DNA from: Rhodamnia argentea
Taxonomy: Eukaryota > Streptophyta > Magnoliopsida > Myrtales > Myrtaceae
Direction of reading: 5' to 3'
NCBI RefSeq assembly: GCF_020921035.1
Contig: NC_063151.1
Location: forward strand, 1,860,001-1,924,000
DNA length: 64,000 nucleotides
Shown here: positions 39,248 to 49,483 of the stretch, one piece after another
Numbering within the stretch: position 1 is the stretch's first letter
Layout: each line of letters begins with the position of its first letter
Translations under genes and position numbers: made by a program
The notes under the pieces: model-generated
Database searches by the model: none
What the model was told of the DNA's origin: nothing
Seen by the model: only the letters and a program-made list of their open reading frames with translations

Positions 39248-39559
39248 ACTAGTTGTTTTAACTTTTCACTTTCGCCCATTTCTCCTCCTTGGAGCAGTGC
39301 CGGTTGAACCTGTATCGTTCGACTCGTCATTCCTCTTTTGCTTCAAGATTTTGGATTTGTCTAACCCGATACGAGCAAGCAACAAAATAAAGCAGAGAAA
39401 TGTAAGATCAGATTTCGAAAATCTGTTTTTCTATTTGGAATTGGGGTCCAAAGCGAATATTTGAATATTACGTTGCGGATTTGATAAGTCCAACAAGACT
39501 CCAGATTTGGCAGATTCGGAAATCAAGTTTCCGCGTGAGAGTCAAGTCAACAGTGGTCA
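39248..39559. other. Spacer between the pseudogene and an LTR remnant
   Basis: I see no supported feature. The AT content rises towards the LTR-like segment. Confidence 0.4.
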
Positions 39560-40017
39560 ACTTGGCTATTATATATAAATATTCAATTGTTGGAGCAGTG
39601 AGCCGAGCCATTGTTGACGCGAAGAAAGAAGTCTTTGAAGCGCCGTTTGTGGACGAGTGCTTGGCATTAGATCTTCGTTTTGTTCATGATATTATATTAA
39701 GTAATCAAGTGTCGAAGTGATTAAATTTTATGGTTAGATTTATGTAATTCTTTTATGAGATTGAGAGATTATTTCATTAAGAATTATGAGCTAAATACTG
39801 TGTGCGTTACTAGATGTAATTGGGATTGGGAAACATCGAAAGTATTTAAGTGGCTCGAGTGTGATTTGTAATCTCCGTGTATCGCTTGATCTATAGTGAA
39901 ATTCGTTGCTGCTCTCCTTGTTGACGTAGGTCTCTACAACCGAATCACGTACATCCGGTGTCCAATTTATTTTCTTGTTCTGTCTATTTATCGTTCGATC
40001 GCTTGTTTCGCACAACA
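39560..40017 (+). mobile_element. Copia-type LTR remnant (right part)
   Basis: Contains TATAGTGAAATTCGTTGCTG, then GACGTAGGTCTCTACAACC and GAATCACGTACATCC, then a T-rich run and TTCGCACAACA. This order (ATAGTG, GTAGG, CCGAAYCACGTA, pyrimidine run, CA end) is the R-U5 pattern of many plant Ty1/copia LTRs. A similar but diverged piece is at 60.24-60.57 kb. The left LTR end and the internal domain are not identifiable, so this is a fragment or solo LTR. Confidence 0.5.
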
Positions 40018-40805
40018 AGTATTACTTATCTTCAATGACCAAAATGATCGACGAAACTCAAAGTGTTTAAACCTGAATTTTTTACTTGGAGGCAAACTTG
40101 GCCTTCTAATGCATCTTCTTCAAAATTATTTGGACCCGGACCCTTTTACCGGAAAACCGGCCGAAGCAGTGGTCCCCCGGTGGTCGGATGCTGCTTCGAC
40201 CGTGTAACTGGTGCGAGTCTGAATCCCTCTACGGCAATGGTCCAATCTCGCCGGAGTGTGGAGGAGGGGGCGACTTCATACCCTTGCGAGGGATTACCGA
40301 TCTCAACCGGACAAAATAAGGACGGCACGGTTCCGTTGCATGGTTTCTATGGAGTAATAACTTTGTTTAACCTACTACTCCATTATAATAACCTTTCGTC
40401 AATGTTAGCTTCTTTGAAATCTCTATTCTTGCTGTATTCACATTTATCTTATTAGCTCGGCTTTCTGCAACAAGTTCATCAGACAGTGCTAGCCATTATT
40501 TTCTTGATATTGGTTGTTTCGAAAGGGGAAGCTACCTCTTTAAAACTTCATGGGTGATTCTTATGCTTGGCAGATTATTTGAGAAAAGAGTCCCAGCCGC
40601 TTTCCATTAAGATTTGTGATAGATTTAGAAACTGGACCACCTAGCATATTTATCTTTTGCTAGTAAGCTCCTGGCATCATGAATTATTGGTCAGACGTAT
40701 AATTATGTTGCCATTATGGTAGATCTTTTGACGACTTGTTTTATTAGTTCAACGAGTTTACAACTAGTCCCACGAGTTTAAAATGGGTTCAACTCGACCC
40801 TGATC
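40018..40805. other. Intergenic, no supported gene
   Basis: A 130-codon plus frame at 40063-40455 follows the LTR remnant directly and may be decayed internal element sequence. It has no retroviral motif that I can see. Confidence 0.35.
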
Positions 40806-41149
40806 AGGGGTGTCAAAAAAGCCCACGCTAAAGGGGGCGGCCCGCCCCAAAAAATTATTTTTTTTTTTTTTTTTTTCGAGTTTGGTACCCGGTCGGGTTG
40901 AGCCGAGCCGGGCCGGCCCGCCACCTGACTTTTTTTAATACTAATATTTTATTTTTAATTTAATTTATTTTTAGTTTTTCTTTTTATATTCTTTAATTTG
41001 ATGCGTTTCTTAATTGATTTCGATTCTAAAAAAAAAAAAAAAAAAAAAATCAAAAAAGAATCCGGCTCGACCCGACCAGGTCGAGGCCGGGTCGAGTTCG
41101 GTACTATTTTGTTTCGGGCCGGGCCGAGACCCAGCCCATTGACACCCCT
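40806..41149. mobile_element. MITE with AGGGGTGTCAA ends, ~344 bp
   Basis: Starts AGGGGTGTCAAAAAAGCCCA and ends AGCCCATTGACACCCCT, a clear inverted pair. The subterminal regions are also complementary: GGGCGGCCCGCCCC and GGGTTGAGCCGAGCC against CGGGCCGGGCCGAG and CGGCTCGACCCGACC. An AT-rich centre carries long T and A runs. The GGGGTGTCAA terminus is common among hAT-like plant MITEs, which is a tentative assignment. No coding content. Confidence 0.75.
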
Positions 41150-42785
41150 AGACCTAATTGACGGCCAGGTGAGCCTGGGCAAAGATCGCAACCCTGATCA
41201 GTGGGCGAGTCGGGCTTGGGTGATGGCTGTGAGGTTCGGCCCGTCCATACATTTGATGTAGGATAGGAAAATAAGATAAAACTCATAGATAGGGAAGATA
41301 AGAAAAAATAACACAAAGCCCTAACATTATTTTTCGTTTATCTTCAATATTTATTTAATTTTTAGCTGAAATTTAGAAAAATAAAAAAAGGTGACCTGGT
41401 GACGGCCCCGGCATTACATTTTTTTGTTCCTTGGGCGGGCTTGGGCACTGCAAGTTTGGGCATAGGTAGGATCTCCATAGGTTCGGTCTCAAGTAGGCCC
41501 GACCCGAGCCCGACAAATGAGTAAGTCTACGCTTAGCAACACTCGAGGGAAAATCTGTTCAAACTTTTGTCACTAAAACCTTGTCAGTAATACGTTAGTG
41601 CACTGTATCAACTCGACAGTTTATCATCTTTGGAGATTCAAAAATTTGTGAATTGGGTCGAGTTCTTTCTGTGGAATACGTTAGTGCACTGTATCGACTC
41701 GATTGAGTTCGATGCCGGATTCAGATCGGGTGGCCTTGCCTTCGATTGCGCCAAAGCAAGATCGACTCCTGATTAGCAAAAGAGAATTTTATGTAGCTGT
41801 TGAGAAGTTGTGTGAATAAAACTTTCGTAAGATCTTCATACTCAACTGTCAAAAGGGTCGCATTGTGTATCTGTTCACCCGCCCTAAAAAGAAAAAATAA
41901 GTAAAATAAGATTATTTTTTTGGTCGAACAGTAAAATAAGACGAAAAGTGCCGACATTGGATCCTCATTGGCTCCAAGACACCCACGACGCAACATCATG
42001 ATTCCCTGACGAACCGAAATGACAGCACGATTCAATATCATGAGCAGAGAAAGAAGCTTTCTTAAAATTTAATTAAAGTAACTTTAACGCAGGTTTACTT
42101 TCTCCACCAATTCCCTTTTTTTCTTTTTGGGAATTAGCCATGATGTCGCATGCACAGTGTAAAGCCGCTATCATTGCCTTCCGACGCGTGAGTTTAAAAC
42201 CCCCCATAAAAAAAAAAAAAAAACATAACAAAAAGGATTAAAGTTCATGATTAAATTGGCAGGACGAATGCTAGATTAATTTAGAGCACTCAGTTCCAAT
42301 GTTTCGCCTGTGTGTTGCGTGGTAAGTTTGTATGATAAACCATGTTTTACCAAGAGAACGTAGTTTTACAATGAATTTCGAAATATGATCGCCGGTAGCG
42401 ATCTCATGCGATGTTCCGTTCAAAATAATGCGGGAAGCTACTCGACATGGAGCAAAGAGATTGCGGCGAGCAGCGAGCAGGTTACCAATCGAGTCGGCTA
42501 ATGCAAAAAACCTTAAAAGTTGCCCTACCAACATAGATCAAAGATCAAAAAGCGAAGGAATTGAGAAAGCTAAGGATACATTCAACACCCAAAATTAAAT
42601 TACAATTACCGCTGTCCATTTGATATTTTAGATGACCAGTAGTGAACACTGATCTTCGTTCCCCGCTAATATGGATCCGCCCGAAAGTTGTCGAGCACAA
42701 ACAACCACCGCCCTTTCACAACCTCTCATGACTGATGACAAGAGAATTATTTAGGTCTTTTTCCGCTCACAAACGATGACATCCG
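41150..42785. other. Intergenic, no supported gene
   Basis: A minus-strand exon-like segment at about 41721-41885 follows a strong acceptor-like CTTTTTAG and stays open for about 54 codons before a stop; it matches no family I know. Frames at 42271-42534 are likewise unassigned. A phrase of about 20 bases (ACGTTAGTGCACTGTATC) occurs at 41591 and 41678. Confidence 0.35.
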
Positions 42786-43151
42786 CTAGTCCCCGAGAAA
42801 CGATGTTCCGTTCTTCATCTTACCTTTCCCGCCCGCGTTCGTCGTGGTCCTCCTCCTCCTCCTCCGCGAGGAGGCGGAGCCGCCGCCACCGTCTCGCCGG
42901 AGATTCCCGTCGTTGTGAATGAGGGGCAGCTCGTTCCCGTCGTCCATGTCCTCCACGGTCGCGATGCGGATGCATGAGCATCGCTCCAGGGACGCGAAGA
43001 AGGCGGACGCGACTCCGCCGATGAGCCACATGGCCACGCCGTCGACCCTCCCGCACCCCGGCGGCCCGGCTTGGTTGCGGGCCCTCGGCGTGTCGGAGCC
43101 CGATCGGAAGCTGAAGAAGCCGGTGCAGTTTGTCGAGGTTGTAGCGGCCAT
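42786..43151 (-). CDS. Small plant-specific protein, 121 aa, unnamed
   Basis: A single-exon frame starting [15 protein letters not shown]. Features in order: a Ser/Thr-rich start, a hydrophobic stretch at residues 38-54 ([17 protein letters not shown]), a Cys pair in RCSCIRI (58-63), acidic residues leading to ELPLI (74-78), and an Arg-rich low-complexity tail (96-101). The CSCI(R)I...ELPLI pattern is one I associate with small uncharacterised plant proteins, but I cannot name the family. The high GC and strong codon structure relative to the spacer, and a purine-rich run at 43207-43232 that is a CT leader in the sense strand, support a real gene. An overlapping 124-codon minus frame begins 43 bases upstream and is Arg/His-rich; I reject it. 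Confidence 0.65.
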   Translation of the reverse strand: MAATTSTNCTGFFSFRSGSDTPRARNQAGPPGCGRVDGVAMWLIGGVASAFFASLERCSCIRIATVEDMDDGNELPLIHNDGNLRRDGGGGSASSRRRRRRTTTNAGGKGKMKNGTSFLGD

Positions 43152-43206
43152 GTTGAGGAGGGGGTTCGGAGAGGTTGATAGATCTTTCTAGCAAGCTCTC
43201 GATTTA

Positions 43207-43232
43207 GAGGGAGAGGGAGAGGGAGAGAGAGG
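43207..43232 (-). promoter_or_regulatory. CT-rich leader tract of the small protein gene
   Basis: GGGAGAGGGAGAGGGAGAGA on the plus strand is a pyrimidine tract in the sense orientation about 55 bases upstream of the start codon. Confidence 0.4.
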
Positions 43233-43259
43233 TGGTTCTATATGTTTAGGGACTAACCC

Positions 43260-45224
43260 ATCACCGTCGTCACTTGATACTTTGCCAATAGTTGCCATAA
43301 TTTAAGGTTAATGTCTTTAATTGATGGCGGTATAAAGCACTTTATGAGATTTGGTACCACATAAAAAGCATGTGAGTAAAGTCAAAAGAAAATTTCAACA
43401 TTATGTGAATCGGGGTCATCCCATGACAGCATAATGGGATTTCAATTATGTATGCAATTGTTGCTGTCGAAATCGCCCCAACCTACTATCATATCATGTC
43501 GTCTATACGCTGGATAGTCACAATTCTTCCAATGACCCATATCATGTGCGTACGTTAATTAAAGAACGCGATTTGAAACTGCCCTTGTTCAGACTTTTTT
43601 TCTTTTTAATCTTGAGAATAAAATATCATTCAATGGTCAAACAAATTCTTTATCTTCTTAACATCCTAACCTAATCAAGAATAATACCGACTAAAGAAAA
43701 TTTTTTATGTGGAAAGGCCATCGCAAGAGTGGTAACACTGCCCAATCAGGCCGGTCTACAATCGCTTTTAGAGGCGTCGGTAAGAAAAACTACTGGCGCT
43801 TATACTCCCTCGCTTGATCAACAACCATATGTCCAGAATGTCAAGCTGCGCTTAGCTATATGTCAAAACTCCAAGACTTCCAACCTCCTTTGTCGATTCT
43901 ATGCTATTCTGGTCCGAGGGCGATGTCTGAGCACCCGTGTCGTTGACTCGGGCGCTGATCATCTGTCCATGGGTATGAATTGATTCATTCATATTCTTGA
44001 CTGGTGAAAGTATCAGCAGCCGCTCTGCGGATATGGATAGTCGCCCATGGAGCTTGAGCCCTAAGCTTCCATATTCGTCCCCGAAGAGCATCGAGGGTAC
44101 CTTCGATCCGGGGTTGTTGCAACATTCTGTAGCCTTCTTCGATGTTACAATCTCCATATGAACTGCTTGCCCTAAGCAATCCCCATTCGCAAGTATCTTT
44201 CGGTACCAACTCGACTTCGCCATTACGGCTGATTTAAAGATTTAGGCTTCACACAAGGTGTCCCAGCTCTTTGGCTCTTCGCACTGTCGATCCTTGCTCT
44301 ACCACCCCACCCCCAGAAATCACGGTTGCACACAAACACAGCCCAAGGGACGCCTAGCCCTATTCTTTATCCTCCTATAAAATATTTTTCCTCAATGAAC
44401 CAGTACAGTGCACATGCACATGCATATGCATATGCATGTCTGTTCATACCTTGTGGAACCAACTCATTCAGCATTGTAGTTAGGACAGCCATCAGGTGAA
44501 ATTTCATAGTTAATCTACCACCAGATAATTAACCTTGAAATTCTAAGAAAATCAGCAATTGAGTAGCTCCAGAGGAAGCTTAGTCCACAATTGCAAAGCC
44601 ACTCTCCAAAAGGGGCTATTGACTGTTTTCCCCAGGCTCTGCTGCCCAAATTTCTTTACCCCAACTACCCGTTCTTGTGGACACACATCCCTTGCTTAGT
44701 CAATAGAAATCAACACAAAGTGATCCAATCCAGAAGCGGCCCATGCAGTTTTCTTGTCAGCAACACAAATAGACCATCTTCACACCAAACAATAATGGAC
44801 TCAGCATAGACCTAATTGAGGGCAACAGTTCAAACTGGATACAAACTAATAAGGCACAGACTGTTGTAGTGACAGTTCAAACTTGATATAAACTACACCT
44901 ATTCCAAATGTAAAAGGAAGTGCATTGAGCTATGGACAGCAGCAATAGCAGCAATTAAATCAGGAAGTATTACCCGGAATTCATACATTAATATTGTACA
45001 TCATATACACAATTTGTACAGCCAACAATAAGCAGAAGCAAGACAACGAAGTGTCGAACAATAGAGCACAGCCATTCCAGTTTGAAATTGAAACAATCTT
45101 CCATATTTTCCGGGAGGATACAGAACAGTGTGGCGCCGCATGTTCTCGGGGTGTATACAGAACATTTTGAGGTTCCATTACTTGATGCTTAGAGGACATC
45201 TCGATACAGGTAAGAACCATCAAT
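43260..45224. other. Intergenic and PP2-A10-like 3' side
   Basis: A 123-codon minus frame at 43852-44223 is the best unassigned candidate; it has a Met start, a Ser-rich end and no known motif. A CA/TG-alternating palindromic microsatellite is at about 44404-44436. The last few hundred bases before 45225 are probably the 3' UTR of the next gene. Confidence 0.4.
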
Positions 45225-46469
45225 CTAAGCAGGTACAAGAATTCTACTACCACCATGAACATGCAAATACAAGGCGAGACATACAGTAACAATGACATGG
45301 GACTTTGCTCCGAAGAATCTAATGACTTGGAGTCCCCTGTCTACAAACTTCTCGCTAACTATATCAACACCATGTCTAATACCATCTAACAGCCTCCATA
45401 ACAGATAGGCTAGGGCAGACCTTATCGTTTCGAGAGTCACTCTACCCGTCACATCAAGCACAAATTTCCTATTACTGGGCACAGCCAATGTAGACGAAGC
45501 TTTGGACAACCATTCACTCCTTTGAATTCCATTAGAGGATATTCTCTCAGACTGGAGCTTTGAAATAACTTCTTTATCAAAGACCTTATCGGCTGCCATG
45601 TTAGGCCATTCCCTTTGCTGACCGACGGAACCACCAGATGGTGAAGATGAGTTTGTGCTTGTCAACACTTGATGGGATGTTTTTACGAATGTTTCAACAG
45701 CACCATTGCAAACTGTAACCAGAACATCCCTCACTTTATCTTGATGACTCGGGTTTGTCAACCCAGAGAAGAGCTCATCATACGTGTTGATATGCTTCGT
45801 CTTGTCAAGAAACACCTCGACTGCTGTGCTAACAAACTTTTGGATGCAATTAGCCATGAGCTCCTTGCACTTGTCGTTGCAGATGGCATTCACCCATCTT
45901 GATTCAGTCAACGAATCATCTCCATTTTCACTACAATCTGTGGAGCTAGCTGCATAAAACCCCATAACCAAGTTCCTAGCAAAGCTTCCAACAACAACTG
46001 AAGCAAAACCAGACCCCGCCGTCGAGAAGAACCTATCCATAACCCTGTCGGTGATATCCGGATTCCCTTGTGATATCTCTCCATTTCCCGAGTAACCCTT
46101 ATACGCCCGCAACATTCCAACAGTCAAGGCCTCCGTGACCTTACTCACGCCCTCGCAGAACTCGTCCGATTTGGCAATCTTCGCGATTTGCCTCAAACTC
46201 TTGGGCATTTGGTCAGAATCAGACTGCAGAAACTCCTTCAGGTCCCTCGAGACGACACCGACGGTCTCTGCGGACTCTGAGACCATCTCGGCCATGGAGG
46301 TTACAGCCCCCAAAAGCTTCATCACCCTCTTCCTCTTTCTAGCCACTGAGGGCATCTGATACACTCTATATGCGCCATAACTGGACACCCCACAGACAGC
46401 CAACAAAATCAACAGCTTCCTCCTCCTGTGAGAGAAATTCAAGCACCTCTTCACAAGCTCCAGATCCAT
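45225..46469 (-). CDS. PROTEIN PHLOEM PROTEIN 2-LIKE A10-type protein, 414 aa
   Basis: A single uninterrupted frame. The N-terminus MDLELVKRCLNFSHRRRKLL, a hydrophobic helix (about 19-37) and then MPSVARKRKRVMKLLGAV match the start of plant PP2-A10 proteins, followed by the conserved SESAETVGVVSRDLKEFLQS segment. The length equals the family's usual ~410 residues. A second hydrophobic segment lies near the C-terminus (VIVTVCLALYLHVHG). Despite the name, I see no phloem lectin domain; it is probably an integral or peripheral membrane protein of unknown biochemical role. The start is fixed by the family N-terminus. The region 46470-46860 is a leader with a CT-rich tract and a short upstream ATG frame starting ATGTCATCTGCAGC; a leader intron is possible but unresolved. 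Confidence 0.93.
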   Translation of the reverse strand: MDLELVKRCLNFSHRRRKLLILLAVCGVSSYGAYRVYQMPSVARKRKRVMKLLGAVTSMAEMVSESAETVGVVSRDLKEFLQSDSDQMPKSLRQIAKIAKSDEFCEGVSKVTEALTVGMLRAYKGYSGNGEISQGNPDITDRVMDRFFSTAGSGFASVVVGSFARNLVMGFYAASSTDCSENGDDSLTESRWVNAICNDKCKELMANCIQKFVSTAVEVFLDKTKHINTYDELFSGLTNPSHQDKVRDVLVTVCNGAVETFVKTSHQVLTSTNSSSPSGGSVGQQREWPNMAADKVFDKEVISKLQSERISSNGIQRSEWLSKASSTLAVPSNRKFVLDVTGRVTLETIRSALAYLLWRLLDGIRHGVDIVSEKFVDRGLQVIRFFGAKSHVIVTVCLALYLHVHGGSRILVPA

Positions 46470-46831
46470 GAATCAAAGCCTGGACCTTGGAGCCAACCAA
46501 AAACCGAACGCCAGGCTCTCCAAAACAAAACGGGGAAAATTGAAATTGCTACCCCAGTGGCTTCGGTGATTGCAAACCAAAGGGTCCCGAGTGGATCAGG
46601 CAAAGGATGCGAATCGCAGAGAGGTGTAAGGTAGGGTTTAGAGGATCGGAAGAAACCGGGAAACCATGGATTATCAATTATATCGCTGCCAAGTCCATGC
46701 AAATGGGTATCTAAACTACCAAATTTGGACTCTACGGGAACCTGTCAAGAAGGAACCGAAGCATAGAAAAGCGAGGTAAACCGAAAGACGAACCTGGGTG
46801 CTGCAGATGACATAGCGGAAGTTGCAGGCGC

Positions 46832-46849
46832 GAGAGAGAGAGAGAGAGA
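46832..46849 (-). promoter_or_regulatory. CT tract in the PP2-A10-like leader
   Basis: A (GA)n run on the plus strand is (CT)n in the sense orientation, about 360 bases upstream of the start codon, just before an upstream ATG. It probably marks the region near the transcription start. Confidence 0.4.
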
Positions 46850-47068
46850 CAGGGAGACAGACTGGGAATGGAGTTTCTGCAAGTTGACCAAGAATGAGAA
46901 ATTTGGTGAGTGTGATTGGTGGATTTTTTTTATGGGGAAATTAAAAAAAATGGAGTGGTGGGAGCTGATTGGCTAGGGTCTTGCGTGAACCTCGATTTTC
47001 CCAGAAATTTTGGATTTCCTTTTTCCGATTTAAAAATTAAAAAACGACGACTCTGCTTAAGAGAGAAA

Positions 47069-47680
47069 TACCGACAACACGCGACACGACACGCCGATAC
47101 GTCTTTCTCAAAAATAGAAAAATCCACACGTCGGGGACACGTTATATTAAATATTTTTTTAAATATAAAAAATAAATAAAGCCAAAATAGGTATTATATG
47201 CCTTGATTTTAATCGTAGATGGCGAGCTTTCACTTACGTCAACAATTCGACAAACTCAAGAATTGTAAAAAATAGAAAGATATCATATTCTGGAAAACTT
47301 AAAAGCATGGCACCATAAAAGAATACCAAATGAGATTAGAAGGTTTTATTTTTCATAAAAGATCTAAAAGTTAACATTCTGAGTAGTTAAGGCTAAATTT
47401 TTAGAAGATGGATCGTCCCACAACTCGAGAGAGAAGGAAAGGGAAAACGGGGTCGCAGTTCTATAATATCTAGGGTTCCAAAGTCAAAGCTTGTCGTTGA
47501 TTCAATTTTTTTTATGGACTCGGGTGTCGGCAAAGTGTCGACCCCATTGACCAAGTGTCGAAATGCCAAAACCGGGAAAAACGCGCCGGCCTCGGGTGTC
47601 GGGAGGTGTCGGACGGGTGTCGGTGTCGGACACGGTGTCGGACACGACACTCTCACTTAGGAGGAGTGTCGGTGCTACAT
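47069..47680. mobile_element. GTGTCGG-type TIR element, copy 2
   Basis: The left end has ACCGACAACACGCGACACG and ACACGCCGATACGTC, then TTTCTCAAAAATAGAAAAA. The right end is a dense cluster of GTGTCGG words (47517-47670) closing with GTGTCGGTGCTACAT, the reverse complement of ATGTAGCACCGACAC. Copy 1 at 20.37 kb begins AGTAGCACCGATACCGACAC, matching that terminus. The interior is unique and non-coding. Confidence 0.65.
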
Positions 47681-48030
47681 AGCTTGGAAGTCTTGGATGA
47701 TTGGCGACGGCTCTTTTGGGCCTAATGGGCCTCCCCATATGAGGAGAAGAACTTGTCCCTCCCAAATTAGGCTTGAGATATAACCACTAGTTTTACCAAA
47801 TCCGTTTGTAAAAATAACGATACCCGATGATTTTCGGGATTAAAGCCGACTTGTTTTGAGTTCCCATTTGCGTCTTCACACGTCGTTTTTCCAGATCAAT
47901 TTACGATATCAATTCCATGGAGGAACTCAATTAAGAACATGTTTCTGTCTTACATGTAGAACTCAAGATCCTTCGCACAACGGAGCGCAATCACTTTCGA
48001 TGCAGTACAATACTTACTCTTGCATGATGA
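47681..48030. other. Spacer between two TIR elements
   Basis: I see no supported gene or further repeat in this 350-base stretch. Confidence 0.4.
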
Positions 48031-48270
48031 TACGTTTGTTTCGCAAAAAAAAAAAAAAAAATCGACAAAATGGTAAAATCATTTTTTTCAAAAATAATCG
48101 TCTATATCTCTTGAAATATTAGTTATTATCGACAACAATTTATGTCTAACAATATTAATTTTTTTTATTGAACTGATGATCTTAGTTGACGATGAATATA
48201 TTTTTCTACTAATTTCTTCTCGTAAGCGATACAAGCGATCATTTGATTTTCCGCGAAACCAATGTGCCCT
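48031..48270. mobile_element. Small MITE with CGTTTGTTTCGC end, second copy
   Basis: Left end TACGTTTGTTTCGCAAAAAA. The right end CCGCGAAACCAATGTGCCCT reads AGGGCACATTGGTTTCGCGG in reverse complement, an imperfect inverted match. Internal phrases TCGTCTATATC and TTTATGTCTAAC also occur in the 34.3 kb copy. No coding content. Confidence 0.6.
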
Positions 48271-49483
48271 AAGATACTTAAGTGGTTTGCTCTGAGATGT
48301 TGCATGTACGCGGGAGGAGCAATGTAATCTTAAATCTTCTTCTATTGTCGAGTTTCACTTGGAATTTTAAGATCGTAATATTATTCCACTCTGTTTGACA
48401 TTGTTGGACATTTTAGCGAGTACCTTTCTCGAGTCAGCTCATACCTCCATAAGAAGTGCTGCTTCTCATCTCACCATGTTGTTCTTTCTTAAGTTTTTGT
48501 CCACTGCAATGTGGGACTTGGCTTATGATAGATAGTAGCAACTCCATTTTTGTTAAATATACTGTTTTTCGAAAATGGTAACCTTTGACATCACTTTTTC
48601 CTGACTTCTGTCCCAAAGATACAACAGGGGTGTAGCTAGACACAATATAATCGTGCATTTGACAATTCACGCTCAAAAGAGGGGAAAAGGCAAAATTTAC
48701 CAAAACAAGTTCAAACGGGAAAGCCCCAATGGCGGTCACTCTTTCCTCCCTTGTTACAAATTGCCGCATGAGAAGTACCAAAATCAAGTTGATGTCTATG
48801 AAACCATAAAAATCCTCAGCAAAAAGACCCCAGCATTAATCCCATGAAGCAAACGAATTTAAACTCTTGTCATTCCTTGTATGGTCCATTATGTTACAAT
48901 AGCAATCACATGAAGCAAACGAATTTCGCAAATCCAATGCACATTGTTGCTCAAACCAACTATGCGAGACAAGTAGAACCTTTTGCCTACTAGTTTTAGG
49001 AGGATGAGGTTCCAAAGTCCTCTGCACATTGTTTCAGTTTAACAGTCCAAAAAAATCAAGAAGTATCTGATCTTCAATTGAATGGTGTTCTTTCAAGTAG
49101 AAAAAGCAATTCCGAAGACAATGTCCTGTACAGCTTCTCACCCCGATGCAAATAAGCTCAATACACTGGCAAAGGAAGAACCGATGTTATGTATGCTCCA
49201 ATTGCAGACTTGACCTGGTGAAGAATTATAGTCCATAAGCATGAAAGCATGGCAGTTGGTTGCAGGCGATACCACATATTGAATTCACCATGAAAAGATT
49301 GTCCTTCAGACACCTTTTAAGTCGCTAGATCCAAAACAGCATGAACACAAGGTGAGAAGGAAGCGAGGACGGCAGGCTGATGCAGAAACCGTGTTTAAGC
49401 ATAATTCCAATGCTCGAATAATGGATCCTTCACTCAAAACAGTATTCCAAAATGATAACCCAGTCACTTCTTTTAACTGTTGG
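48271..49483. other. 3' side of the BSD gene, otherwise unassigned
   Basis: The part nearest 49483 is expected to contain the BSD-gene 3' UTR. Frames of up to 117 codons (48434-48787 minus) are unassigned. No second gene is supported. Confidence 0.4.

Noticed and set aside
42820-43194. 124-codon minus frame, Arg/His-rich
   Set aside because: It overlaps the 121-aa frame, lacks its conserved motifs and has a composition typical of an out-of-frame GC-rich read.
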